Assembly: GCA_018004935.1 (NCBI GenBank)
Contig: JAGNBF010000008.1
Location: 49,278-113,277 of the forward strand
DNA from: Chloroflexota bacterium
Lineage (GTDB): Bacteria; Chloroflexota; Anaerolineae; Promineifilales; Promineifilaceae
Reading direction: 5' to 3'
DNA length: 64,000 nt
Positions 17,145 to 27,100 of this stretch are shown piece after piece (the first letter of the stretch is position 1; every line of letters begins with the position of its first letter). A model generated the notes under the pieces. It did no database searches, had not been told where the DNA came from, and saw only the letters and a list, made by a program, of their open reading frames with translations. The translations under genes were made by a program, and so were the position numbers.

Positions 17145-18392
17145 ATGCGGCGCAAACGATGGTCAGTACTCTTGTTATTGGTTTTGTTGGGCGTGAGTGT
17201 TGGTATACAGGACGCGGCCGCGTGTGGTGGCCTCTTCTGTCAAAACATCCCCGTAGACCAGAATGCTGAACGGATCATCTTCACCGATAACGGTGATGGT
17301 ACTATTTCAGCTTATATCCAGATTCAGTACACCGGCTCTGCCCCCGATTTCTCCTGGATTTTGCCCCTGCCTACCCCCATCACCGCCGAAGACCTTGAGG
17401 CCCCAGAAGATGCCATGGCCGCTTTCACCGAATTAGAGACCTTAACTAACCCGGTGTTTATTCCACCCCCATTTCCTGACTGTGCTGAAGAGGTTTTCGA
17501 TGATATGGCTGTTCAGGAAGGAGCTATACCCTCAGCTGGTGGAGTAGAAATATTTGCCACCGGTGAAGTTGGCCCCTTTGGATTTGATGTGATTGGTTCT
17601 GAAGACCCGTCCGCCCTCATTACCTGGCTTCGCACCAATCAGTATACCGTTACGGAACAGATGGAGCCGCTAATCAACGTTTACGTTGCTGAGAAATTTG
17701 TTTTCCTGGCTATGCGGCTTCTGCCTGAAAGTACGGTGCAGGACATTCAACCCATCAAAATCACCTACGCCACATCCAAACCGATGATCCCCTTGCGTCT
17801 GACAGCCGTTGCCGCTAACCCGGATATGGCTGTCATTGTCTGGTTCTATGGTTCCAGCCAATACGTACCAGAAAACTATACCCATATGGAAATTAAAGAT
17901 GAAGATATTACCTTCTTCACCTTTGGTGGGCATGATTATCGGGCTTTAATGGGGCGCACGGCGGATAGCTTTAATGGGCAAGCCTTTGTGACTGAGTATG
18001 CGGCTCCGGCGAATCTGCTGACTGTCACGCACCCGCTTTTGTTAGACCTGAGCCAAAAACATGCCTACCTGACTCGTCTGAACACGGTCATCTCTCCCGA
18101 AGAAATGACCCTTGACCCGGTATTCAAATATGATCCGAGTCGCGCCGATGTCAGTAATATCCATGATCTGAGCGGTATGACCGGCCTTTATGATTGTGAA
18201 CGGGAGAGTAGTGGCCTGGGCATTAATTTGCCCTTCCTGGGCAATACCAATGAGTCCGGATCGGGTTCCGGTGCCCAGGCTGGGGCAACGAACTACACCA
18301 TACCTGCATTGGTGCTCTTCTCGGTTTGCCTGTTCGGGGTTGTGGGCGGTGGCCTGGTTGTGTTTGGGCTGATGCGTTTGCGCCGTCGGTGA
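17145..18392 (+). CDS. DUF2330 family membrane-anchored extracytoplasmic protein
   Basis: This 415-residue protein has an N-terminal signal peptide (hydrophobic 7-20). The mature start ACGGLFC (26-32) and VDQNAERIIF are the hallmark of DUF2330. A C-terminal membrane helix (about 386-410) is followed by RLRRR, so the bulk faces outward and the tail anchors it. The next segment, SWILPLPTP, is also family-typical. Function is unknown in all members I recall. The conserved early Cys pair suggests a disulphide or metal site. The start follows GAAGGAGGCTGTT, a strong ribosome binding site. Confidence 0.88.
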   Translation: MRRKRWSVLLLLVLLGVSVGIQDAAACGGLFCQNIPVDQNAERIIFTDNGDGTISAYIQIQYTGSAPDFSWILPLPTPITAEDLEAPEDAMAAFTELETLTNPVFIPPPFPDCAEEVFDDMAVQEGAIPSAGGVEIFATGEVGPFGFDVIGSEDPSALITWLRTNQYTVTEQMEPLINVYVAEKFVFLAMRLLPESTVQDIQPIKITYATSKPMIPLRLTAVAANPDMAVIVWFYGSSQYVPENYTHMEIKDEDITFFTFGGHDYRALMGRTADSFNGQAFVTEYAAPANLLTVTHPLLLDLSQKHAYLTRLNTVISPEEMTLDPVFKYDPSRADVSNIHDLSGMTGLYDCERESSGLGINLPFLGNTNESGSGSGAQAGATNYTIPALVLFSVCLFGVVGGGLVVFGLMRLRRR

Positions 18393-18463
18393 GTGGGTAG
18401 GCACAGGGCCTAATCCCGCCCCCAGGAGTGGGAATCTTTAAGCTCCGGTAACCTGTTGCCCAT

Positions 18464-18664
18464 ATGACGAAACACTTGCACGAACAATACCAGCCCGCTG
18501 ACTTGGTGGAGATCCAATTTGGGAAGGATGAACGATGGTACCGCGGCCGCGTTGTGCGCCATGATCCTCCTGGTGTTTGGGTACAAATAACCAACGGGCA
18601 AATGTGGTTTGTCACCAACACCCGGCGCATCCGCCAGGCCAAGGCCATAAGTGCTGAGGAGTGA
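18464..18664 (+). CDS. Small protein with a Tudor/KOW-like beta fold
   Basis: This 66-residue frame reads QPADLVEIQFGKDERWYRGR then VVRHDPPGVWVQITNG and MWFVTNTRRIR. The alternation of hydrophobic and aromatic residues is that of a small SH3-like barrel (Tudor, agenet or KOW type). There is no clear ribosome binding site, so the call rests on composition and on its position directly before the methyltransferase with no overlap if that gene starts at 18708. No function can be given. Confidence 0.5.
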   Translation: MTKHLHEQYQPADLVEIQFGKDERWYRGRVVRHDPPGVWVQITNGQMWFVTNTRRIRQAKAISAEE

Positions 18665-18707
18665 TAGGCATGTATGGGTCAGGAATTCCCAATATCAGAT
18701 AACCGAT

Positions 18708-19433
18708 ATGAACGAGACCATTGCCCAACAACTCCTTGCCCTCAACCGAAGCTTTTATGATCAGGTTGCTGAACCGTTTGCCCAGAGTCGAGCGCGGCCG
18801 CAACCGGGTTTTAACCTGCTTCTGGAGCATCTGCCTCGACCCTGCCCCCATTTGTTGGAACTGGGTTGTGGCGAGGGACGGTTTGGCCGTTTCTTGCTTG
18901 ACCGGCAGGCGATTACCGCCTATACCGGTATAGATTTCAGTGCCCCCCTGCTGGCCAAAGCGGCCGCGTTGACTCCCGGCACCTTTTTAGAACGAGACAT
19001 CAGCCAGCCAGGTAGCCTGGAAGGTGTGGGGAGTTTTACGGCCATCGCCTGCCTGGCAGTTCTCCAGCACATACCCGGACGTGAAAACCGGGTGCGTTTA
19101 CTGCGCGAAATAGGGAGACACCTGGGGGAACGCGGCCGCGTTGTCCTTTCTAGCTGGCAGTTCCAGACCAGCCAGCGGCAACAACGCAAAATCGTAGAGT
19201 GGGCTACCATCGGTTTAGACCAGAGTGATATCGAAGCAGACGATTATTTATTGACGTGGCAACGGGGCGGAACGGCTTTACGCTATGTATGCCTCATAAA
19301 TGCTGATGAAACCGTGGCCCTGGCCGCGGCCGCGGGTTTGACCTGCCTGCACCAATTCCGTAGTGATGGTAAAGAAGGGGATTTAAGCCTGTACTCGATC
19401 CTGGCAAAAGAGGGAGTAGATAGTAAACAATGA
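18708..19433 (+). CDS. Class I SAM-dependent methyltransferase
   Basis: This 241-residue cytosolic enzyme has a Rossmann fold. Motif I is LLELGCGEGRFGRFL, binding S-adenosylmethionine. YTGIDFSAPLLAKA follows as motif II and FTAIACLAVLQHI as motif IV/post-I. A longer frame begins at 18651, but its first residues overlap the preceding small gene and look non-coding, so ATG 18708 (MNETIAQQLLALNRSFYD) is preferred. It may be co-transcribed with the small Tudor-like gene. Target molecule unknown. Confidence 0.85.
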   Translation: MNETIAQQLLALNRSFYDQVAEPFAQSRARPQPGFNLLLEHLPRPCPHLLELGCGEGRFGRFLLDRQAITAYTGIDFSAPLLAKAAALTPGTFLERDISQPGSLEGVGSFTAIACLAVLQHIPGRENRVRLLREIGRHLGERGRVVLSSWQFQTSQRQQRKIVEWATIGLDQSDIEADDYLLTWQRGGTALRYVCLINADETVALAAAAGLTCLHQFRSDGKEGDLSLYSILAKEGVDSKQ

Positions 19434-19764
19434 CTCCTACGAAAATGTAGGGCGATTTGGCAAATCGCCCGGACGATTTACCAAATCGTCCTACAAATTT
19501 TCATCCCTCTTGGTGCGCCGTAGGCCCATGGGGAACTCCTACGAAAATGTAGGGCGATTGTATCTGTACAGGTGAGGTATGGCTCTGCCTGAGCTTGTCG
19601 AAGGCGGAGCCGGGCTTCGACAAACGTAGTCCCCGAGGACGTGTATAGTTATGGGCGATTTACAAAATCGCCCTACAAATTTTCCTTCGTGGCGAAAACG
19701 CCTCTTTTTATTGCCCTCCAGTGAATCCTTCGACAACTCCCCCGAGAACGAAGATAATAATAAC
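19434..19764. repeat. Intergenic region with family E and A repeats
   Basis: No gene is seen. Family E units (TAGGGCGATTTGGCAAATCG then GACGATTTACCAAATCGTCC) cover about 19441-19500, with partial copies at 19543-19560 and 19649-19682. A family A element lies at 19580-19648. A frame opening at ATG 19651 reads through the last family E copy (MGDLQNRPTNF) and inflates the next gene, so it is not accepted as the start. Confidence 0.75.
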
Positions 19765-22206
19765 ATGTCCCCCACAAATGATATGGAACGTCGCTACCAA
19801 GATGCCTCCCTCCTGACTGGCAACAGCCTAAAATCGGTAGCTTTTTCTCAAAAATTGCGTGATCTCTCCACGCTCACCTTGCCCGAAGTTGAAAACATCA
19901 TCAACCGCATCTCTCGTATCATTCCTGCGGGGAATGTGCCTGGCGTCATTTTGAATGGATTGGTGCGCCTCTCCGGGCGACGGCCACCCTCGCAAACAAT
20001 TCGCCGGGATATTAACCTCATCTTCAAGGGGGTAGAGCAAACGATAGACCGGTTGGTGTATACCACTTTTTTTGCTGGCCCGGCGGCGGTAATGATGGGG
20101 TACCAGCGTCTTTTGCAGTTGGCAGGTATTGATCCCAATGATGCTTTCCCAGATGGCTTGTGGCAATTTTATGTGGAATATGCCTTGCGCGATGATACGG
20201 CTCATCACGCCAATGAAACCACCGGTTTTGATGCCGTTCTGAAAGCGCATGGCATTCGTATGGAATTGGCCGACCGGATGACGGCCTGGGTCATGGCCGC
20301 GGTTCATACCCTGCACCAGTACAACGATATTCTGGCCAATGAATGGCGCGAACGTGTGTACACAGACATGTACGTCAAATTGACGGAGAATATGAATGAG
20401 GCCCGGCAAGCCCGACGGCTTTACACCGATTGGGAAAAAAGACGCCCGTATGGGCGCACAGATGAAACGCGGCCGCAAGAAAACTATTCTGCCTTCCGCC
20501 AGCGCAAATTCAATGATTATCTGACCGCCGCCACCCAGAGCTTCCCCGAATCCCTGAAGCAGACCTGGCGACAACAGGTAGTCGTTATGGCTAATGAAAA
20601 ATTACCCCCTTACCAACAGCAGATGTCTATTTTGGCCTCGCTCAAACCAGGAACTTATGAAGAAGAGCGGATGCCGATCATCTGGCAGAAAGCTAACATT
20701 GGTCTTATTATCCAGGGGCATTACTACTTCATTCCCGTAAGTCAGCCGGGTAACGACCAACCCATTGATGCGGGCACTGTACGCACCCACATCGCCGCTA
20801 TTTTGGCAAATAAACCAACCAAATCCCCTGCCCAATTACAAGCCCTGGCCCGTCTCAAACGCTCCTCTTTGTCGCTCATGCGGGATCAGCTAAATCCTAC
20901 TCTGGTACAAGAACTTAATATTTTGCGCCAGACACCCGTGCTGATTAACTTTGATACGCGGGCGGGGCGACAACCATTAGCCCAAATACGCCAGGCAGAG
21001 CGGGGGATAGGTGGTCATGCCCTCACGTTGTTTGATACTGGCGATAGTATGGTTTTTGATCAATCGCATATCTTTTTTGATGGGGCATGGGGGGCGGCTT
21101 TGGCCGAAATAATGACCAACGAAGCCCTGTCCTGGGCGGTTTACCTGTGTAAATTACCCACCGCTCAACCGGCTCGTTCGCGGCCGCATTCTCCCGCCTT
21201 TCACCTCACCAATGACGACCATACCAAACTTCGTTCAGTCGCCTACACCGCCATCGAAGCCAGTGCCGAAAGTAACGCTGTTAATCTGCCCGCCATGCTT
21301 TCTCTGCGTAAATTATTTAAGCGGCGCAACGACTTACTCAACCTTACCGTCAACGATTTGCTTATCCTCTACCGGGCCGTCCATGCCGCTACCTACGAGC
21401 CGGATCCCAGCCTGGTTGCCGAACTGAACCTGCTAACTGAACAGCCCGATCTGACAGAAGCGGTGCAACAAACCCTGGAGGCCATTACGCGCCCGGCTTC
21501 CGCCAATCCCACCATTCTTATCCCTGTAGATGCCAGCCGCCGCAACCCTGGGGATCGTGTTCACCCGCTCAGCTTTGAAGTCCCTCTGGTAGATCTAGAT
21601 TTGATTGGCTTGCACCGGCGCACGATGGAAGCTCTGGATAATTACAATAAAGCCCGGCATGATCGCGCTACGGCTTATGAACAATTTGACGCTCTGCAAC
21701 GGCATTACCTGGCTACTTTGACCGCCTATGGCATGGTGATGAATCAGATCAAGAATGCCGCCCAAATAGGGGAAACACACAGTATCACCACGATAAAATT
21801 GATGGCCCATGTGCCCAAGCCATTGGTGCAATGGTTAGACAAAATCCCCGGCCAGTTTGATGTCTTAAATGATCTGATTAAAGGGCGGGAGGTATTCTCC
21901 AACATTGGCGCCGTGGTACGAACTAGTTCGCTCACCCGGTTCATTACGGCCAAAGATGATAATGAGAAGAAATCGTTGGCTTGGGGGGTATTGACAACAG
22001 CGAACGGCATGACCGTTGTGACGTTGCGTGATTTTCGGCCACACGTGCCTCTGCTCGCGGCCGCGGGCCAGCTTAATCTGGCACATCGGGTGGCTCAAGA
22101 TTATCTGGATACCTATATCCGTGGGCTAAACCAATTCCTCTTCGATCTGCACCGTCTGACCATGGCCAGCCGTGAAACCCACGCTACCCAGCCCCGACCG
22201 TTATAA
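19765..22206 (+). CDS. Unrecognised large protein, no clear family
   Basis: With start ATG 19765 the product is 813 residues and soluble. I cannot assign a family. Notable segments are TTFFAGPAAVMMGYQRLLQL, DGLWQFYVEYALRDDTAHHA and, in the middle, DTGDSMVFDQSHIFFDGAWG followed by AEIMTNEALSWAVYL. That last run is rich in conserved-looking His, Asp and Trp residues and resembles an active or binding site. The FYVEYALRDD...HHANET segment could be a metal site of a helical (ferritin-like) bundle. The C-terminal third is helical and charged. There are no signal peptide and no membrane helices. It sits alone between repeat-rich gaps. ATG 19783 is an alternative start. Confidence 0.7.
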   Translation: MSPTNDMERRYQDASLLTGNSLKSVAFSQKLRDLSTLTLPEVENIINRISRIIPAGNVPGVILNGLVRLSGRRPPSQTIRRDINLIFKGVEQTIDRLVYTTFFAGPAAVMMGYQRLLQLAGIDPNDAFPDGLWQFYVEYALRDDTAHHANETTGFDAVLKAHGIRMELADRMTAWVMAAVHTLHQYNDILANEWRERVYTDMYVKLTENMNEARQARRLYTDWEKRRPYGRTDETRPQENYSAFRQRKFNDYLTAATQSFPESLKQTWRQQVVVMANEKLPPYQQQMSILASLKPGTYEEERMPIIWQKANIGLIIQGHYYFIPVSQPGNDQPIDAGTVRTHIAAILANKPTKSPAQLQALARLKRSSLSLMRDQLNPTLVQELNILRQTPVLINFDTRAGRQPLAQIRQAERGIGGHALTLFDTGDSMVFDQSHIFFDGAWGAALAEIMTNEALSWAVYLCKLPTAQPARSRPHSPAFHLTNDDHTKLRSVAYTAIEASAESNAVNLPAMLSLRKLFKRRNDLLNLTVNDLLILYRAVHAATYEPDPSLVAELNLLTEQPDLTEAVQQTLEAITRPASANPTILIPVDASRRNPGDRVHPLSFEVPLVDLDLIGLHRRTMEALDNYNKARHDRATAYEQFDALQRHYLATLTAYGMVMNQIKNAAQIGETHSITTIKLMAHVPKPLVQWLDKIPGQFDVLNDLIKGREVFSNIGAVVRTSSLTRFITAKDDNEKKSLAWGVLTTANGMTVVTLRDFRPHVPLLAAAGQLNLAHRVAQDYLDTYIRGLNQFLFDLHRLTMASRETHATQPRPL

Positions 22207-22294
22207 GCGGAAATCCCATCAGCAGAATCGTCGGGGGGGAACACTGGCCACAGCACATAACTCCTATGCACTGTTATAGGCCAGTGCCTGTAAC

Positions 22295-23935
22295 CTAAAA
22301 CTCCCCAATATCCGCATACCGAAACCGCTCAATGGCGATAAAACCGGTGGCGCACACCAGCAGTAGAATCGTACTCATCGCCACTGCCTGACCAATATTC
22401 AGCGCTCCTGGTTGACTCAAATACCGCTCGATAGCGATAGGAATGGTGAGAAAATTGCTATCTGGTCGGATGATGAAGCTGGTGGCCCCGAATTCTCCCA
22501 TACTGACGGTAAATGCAAACAGTGCCCCCACCAGCAGGGCACGCCCTACGATGGGCAAATCTACCTCGCGCCATACCTGCGCCGGAGATGCACCCAAAGT
22601 CGCGGCCGCGTCTCTGAGCCTTTGCCGTATCCCTAACCACACCGGTAACACTGAGCGCACCACAAAGGGAAAGGCCACCAGGGTATGGGCAATCAGCACG
22701 AGTAGGGGGGATGTGCGTAACCAATGAAAGGTGATTACATACCCAAAACCTAATGTCACCGCCGACACCCCTAACGGTAACATGAACAACGGCTCAAGCC
22801 ATTTGCCCCACCCCCCAGGCCGCGCTAACCAGGACGCGGCCGCGACTCCCATCCCTGACGCCAGAATCACCGTGAGCAGGGCATACCCCATGGAATTGCG
22901 AATGGCTACTAGCGGGGGAATAAAAGTAATACTGCCGCGCCGCGATTCGTTTAGTGCCCGATAAAACGCCCCAGTCAACTGCCCATCCGCCCCTAACACC
23001 GAGCGGATGACCAATGCCAGCAACGGTGCCCCCAAAAAAAGTATCGTCAGACCCAAAATGGCATATACGATACCCTTTTCGCGCCAGGTTTGGGGGTAAC
23101 GAAGGGTGGCCTGTTGCGGCCGCAAATCCAGCCCTACCGTGGCCTGCCGTTGCCAACGGGTATACAGCGTCATCAGGGCAAACGTTATTCCCATCTGTAC
23201 TAATGAAAGAATCGCGGCCGCGTCTGGGCGCAAGAAGGTCACATATTGCCGGTAAATTTCTGTCTCAATGGTACTGAACTGAGGGCCACCTAAAATGAGG
23301 ATGACACCAAAACTGGTGAAGGTAAAGATGAAGATAAGCAAGGCGGCACTGAGTAAGGGCGGCCGCAATAACGGCAAGGTTACTTCCCAAAACTGTTGCC
23401 GCCGGTTTGCGCCCAGCGTCGCGGCCGCTTCTTCCAGGCGAGGGTTCAGGTTAGCCCAAAAACCGCCCACCAGCCGCACGACTACAGCGATGTTGTAAAA
23501 AACATGGGCCAATAAAATCAGGGTCAGGGTTTGTTCTAACTGAATCGGGGGAGTATCCAGGTTAAAGGCGGCCATGAGGGCTACGTTGAGTAGGCCACGA
23601 CTACCGAATAAGGTGCGAAACGCGGCCGCGACTACGACTGTCGGCATGACAAAAGGCAGTGTAACCAGAGCACGAAACACCGTTTTGCCGGGAAAGTTAA
23701 AACGGGCAAATAAATAGGCAACAGGCAACCCCACCAGCAAGGTGAGTAACGTAGACAAAGTCGCCTGTCCGGTGGTAAAAGCGATGATCCGCCAATAGGT
23801 AGGGGTGGTAAAGACGGTATGGATTGCGGCCGCGGACAGACTGCGCCCCAAAATCAACCCCAGAGGGTAAAAGAAGAAAACCGTCAGAAACCCCAGCGGT
23901 AACCATACAATCAACGTCCCCACTTTCGGTATCAT
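22295..23935 (-). CDS. ABC transporter permease, ThiP/FbpB type, fused double domain
   Basis: This 546-residue protein has two complete binding-protein-dependent permease domains in one chain. Each carries an EAA loop for docking the ATPase: LEEAAATLGANRRQQFWEV and RDAAATLGASPAQVWREVDL. The family includes ThiP (thiamine) and FbpB/SfuB (iron). About 12 membrane helices are expected. The binding protein and ATPase that complete such importers are not adjacent. ATG 23935 (MIPKVGTLIVWLPLG) is chosen over an upstream TTG (23959) because TATAAT falls between them. Confidence 0.85.
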   Translation of the reverse strand: MIPKVGTLIVWLPLGFLTVFFFYPLGLILGRSLSAAAIHTVFTTPTYWRIIAFTTGQATLSTLLTLLVGLPVAYLFARFNFPGKTVFRALVTLPFVMPTVVVAAAFRTLFGSRGLLNVALMAAFNLDTPPIQLEQTLTLILLAHVFYNIAVVVRLVGGFWANLNPRLEEAAATLGANRRQQFWEVTLPLLRPPLLSAALLIFIFTFTSFGVILILGGPQFSTIETEIYRQYVTFLRPDAAAILSLVQMGITFALMTLYTRWQRQATVGLDLRPQQATLRYPQTWREKGIVYAILGLTILFLGAPLLALVIRSVLGADGQLTGAFYRALNESRRGSITFIPPLVAIRNSMGYALLTVILASGMGVAAASWLARPGGWGKWLEPLFMLPLGVSAVTLGFGYVITFHWLRTSPLLVLIAHTLVAFPFVVRSVLPVWLGIRQRLRDAAATLGASPAQVWREVDLPIVGRALLVGALFAFTVSMGEFGATSFIIRPDSNFLTIPIAIERYLSQPGALNIGQAVAMSTILLLVCATGFIAIERFRYADIGEF

Positions 23936-23942
23936 GACAAAG

Positions 23943-23948
23943 ATTATA
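23943..23948 (-). promoter_or_regulatory. Putative -10 box of a leaderless transcript
   Basis: On the minus strand the perfect TATAAT is followed by 7 nt (CTTTGTC) and then the ATG of the permease gene. Transcription would start at or next to the ATG, leaving no room for a ribosome binding site. The -35 region is not convincing. Confidence 0.45.
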
Positions 23949-24028
23949 CCCAGAAACAATTACTTAACCGGGAACGCAAAGCTTTTCCCCACCCCTAACC
24001 CCACCCCCTGGGCGGGGCACTGTTCTAA

Positions 24029-24131
24029 GGGCCATTTTCGGGGGCGAATGCCCCCGAAAATGGCCCAACTCCTTGAGCGTCGGCACTAATTCTGGCGCGG
24101 TTTGGCGGGCGTCCGCCCGCCAAACCGCGCC
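24029..24131. repeat. Family D element with two successive perfect palindromes
   Basis: The first palindrome (24029-24066) has arms GGGCCATTTTCGGGGGC around GAAT. The second (24094-24131) has arms GGCGCGGTTTGGCGGGC around GTCC. Both are flanked by the family D G/C-rich boundary sequences (CCCCACCCCTAACCCCACCC and GGGGAAGGGGGATGGGTC). The element lies between the ends and starts of two minus-strand genes and may form terminators. Confidence 0.8.
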
Positions 24132-24194
24132 CTTGGATTTCCCCCCTTCCCTCTGGGAAGGGGAAGGGGGATGGGTCCTTCTAACAACCATTAT

Positions 24195-27100
24195 TTACGC
24201 TTTTTTGCGGAACCGATCCAATATCTCCTCAATCAGACTATAAACCACCGGAATAATCACCAGGGTAAGCAACGTCCCCACCAGCAAACCACCCAACACC
24301 GTCCAGGCCAGGTCGGCGGCAATGATAGCCCCAGCCTCAGCACTGAGGGCCAGGGGGATAAGAGCCAGGATGGTAGCCAGCGCCGTCATCCAGATAGGAC
24401 GGAGACGGGTGCGGCCGCCTTTGATCAGCGCATCATACACCGAATTACCCCGTTCCCGTAACTGCTTCACCAACTCCATCAACACGATACCATTCGTTGT
24501 GATAATACCCACCAACATCAGCAACCCAATCATCGAAGAAATGCCCAATGTCCGGCCAGTAAGGAAGAGAGCCAACGCCGCTCCAATCACCGAAAGCGGC
24601 AGACTGAAGAGAATAACCAACGGGTGAATCAAACTGCGGAAGGAGAGAGCCATAATTAGATAAACTAACAAACTGGCCCAACCAATCGCTGTCAATACCC
24701 CCTGGAATCCTTGCGTCTGCTGTTCCGCCTCAAACCCTTCCGACACAATCACATCAGCGGGCAGAATCGAGAGGGCCGCGACATCAGTGCGGATCTGGCC
24801 CGCCGCGCCAATCGTGTCCTCCAGGCCAAATTCAAACGACCCGCCAAAGCTTACCGCCGGTTTGCCGTCAATACGAATGATAGATGAACTCCCACCGGCC
24901 AGCGCATCATCCACATTGCTGGTGATATTAACCACATCGGGCGAGCCGTTTTCATCAGTGTCCACGGCGGCAATCGTTGCTTTTACCTCTGCCACAATCT
25001 CGGCCAGTTGCGTACTATTCAGGTCAATACCTTCTAGCACCAACCCATAACCAGAAAAACCAGCCTGGGTTCCTGTGGAGACAGTAACAAAATCAGGGCC
25101 GCCAAAAACAACTTCGGCCTCTTGGCGTACGTCAATAGTCAGGGCACCCAACGCATCCTGGTTTAGGAGCAATTCTTCACTCACACTCAAGGTGACATTT
25201 GCCTGATTTTGGCTGACAGCCCCACCGCCTAAGAAGAGGGCCTGTAAACCGCCACCACCGCCAACTTCGGTGCGTACTGATTCCACCCCTTCTAGATCGG
25301 CTATGGCTACTTCAAACTCTTGCACCAGGGTGTCCGTATCGGCCATGGTTGTGCCACTGGGTAGGCTGATGGTGACATTAACAGTGGCTTCACCCAACCC
25401 AGGGATGAAATTTTTGGGTAGGGTATTCATCAGGTACAGGCTTAAGCCAAAGAAAACAACGGTGATGGCTAGAGTGGCCACCCGGTTTTTGAGGGCAAAC
25501 GCCAAAACAGGTGTATACCAGCGTTGCATGGCAGTCTCTTTTTCTTCCGGGATGTTGTCTTTGGTAATGAAGAGGGCTGTCAAAACTGGCACAACTGTGA
25601 TGGCGACCACAAAGCTGGCTATCAGCGAATAGGTGACGGTCAGACCGAAGGGCAGGAAGAAGGAGCTAATCAGCCCACCGACCAGACCCAAGGGCAAGAA
25701 GACGGCAACAGTGGTAGCGGTAGCGGCAAAGATGGCAATGGCCACTTCTTTGGTGGCGGCGATGGCGGCTTCACGGGGAGTGTACCCTTGTTGGATGAAG
25801 CGGTAACTATTTTCCAGCACCACGATAGAGTCATCTACCACCCGCCCGATGGCGACTGTCAGACCGCTCAGGGTCATAATGTTGAGTGTTACTTCGGTGG
25901 GGAGAAGCTGGCTAAAGAAGCGTAGCAGGCTATTGCCATTGGCGGTTACGGCATCATTGAGGGGTTGTCCAATCACGGGAACCCAACGCATAAACAGAAT
26001 GGCCGACAGAATGGAGAGGGGGATAGAGATCCCGGTGACAAGGACGGCTCGCCAACTGAGGCGATATTTGCCCCGGACGTGTCCACTCAAGAAGATCAGG
26101 ATGACGAGGACGGCGAAGAGGCCACCGCGTAACCCTTCGCCAGAAACACCGCTGATGGCGTCTTCGATGAAGGTGGCTTGCTCAAAACCGATTTCGTATT
26201 CTAGATTGGCATGTTCGGCGGTGTATTGGTCAAGCAAGTCAAAGATGGCATGGGCGACAGTGACTGTGTTGGCGTCACCGGCTTTGAAGACGGAGATGAG
26301 CAAGGCCGGGTTGCCGTTGGCACGGGTGATGCTGGCTTCGGGGATGAATACTTCTACGTCGCCAGCGGCGATACCACGCAGGCGTTCGGTCAAATCGGCA
26401 TCAAAGGCATCGGGATAGGTGTCCAGCAGGAAGGTTAACCCTTCGGGGGACATGTACTCCAGTACGACGGGATCCAGGCTGGCGGCGAATCCTTCTTCGT
26501 TGTCGGCCAACCATTGGAGAATTTCCGGGGTTAAGGCACCCAGCCAATCCCGTGGGTCTTCAACCTGGGGTGAACTGGGGAAGACGTTGAGGAACGCGGC
26601 CGCGCCCGGAATAAATGGGTTGTTAAGAATATCAGCCGCCGTTTCAAACTGGGAGGGGTTGCCCTGGGCATCCGGTTCCAACCAGATACCTGACAGTATG
26701 GGTGCTCCGGCTGACAACGCTTCGGCTTCGGCCTCAGCCGCTACCGCCAGCGCCCCGGCACCGCCAAACTCAGCCGCTAACACATCCAACTCGGCCCGCA
26801 ATTCTGCATCCAGCGTGTCCAGATAGATAACCGGCAACCAGCCAATCGTTTCCGGTTGGAGCAGGCGCAGGTGATCCGGTGTCAGGAGTGACAGGGCCTG
26901 GGCGGCCTGGGGACCTAACCCGCCCAACAATTTCATGAAGTCGGGGGTGAGGTCTTGAGCAAATTCGATAGTCAGGCCAGCCTGAGCCGCACCCTGGATC
27001 AAGGCATCGGGCAGGCGGGCAGGGTCGGCATTGGCCGCTTCTTCTGCGGCCAATACCCCGGCTCCACCAAACTCGGCCGCCAGCTCATCTAGTTGGCTTT

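Noticed and set aside
25849..26418. 189-residue plus-strand frame inside the RND gene
   Set aside because: Antisense shadow of a GC-rich gene; basic, low-complexity product.
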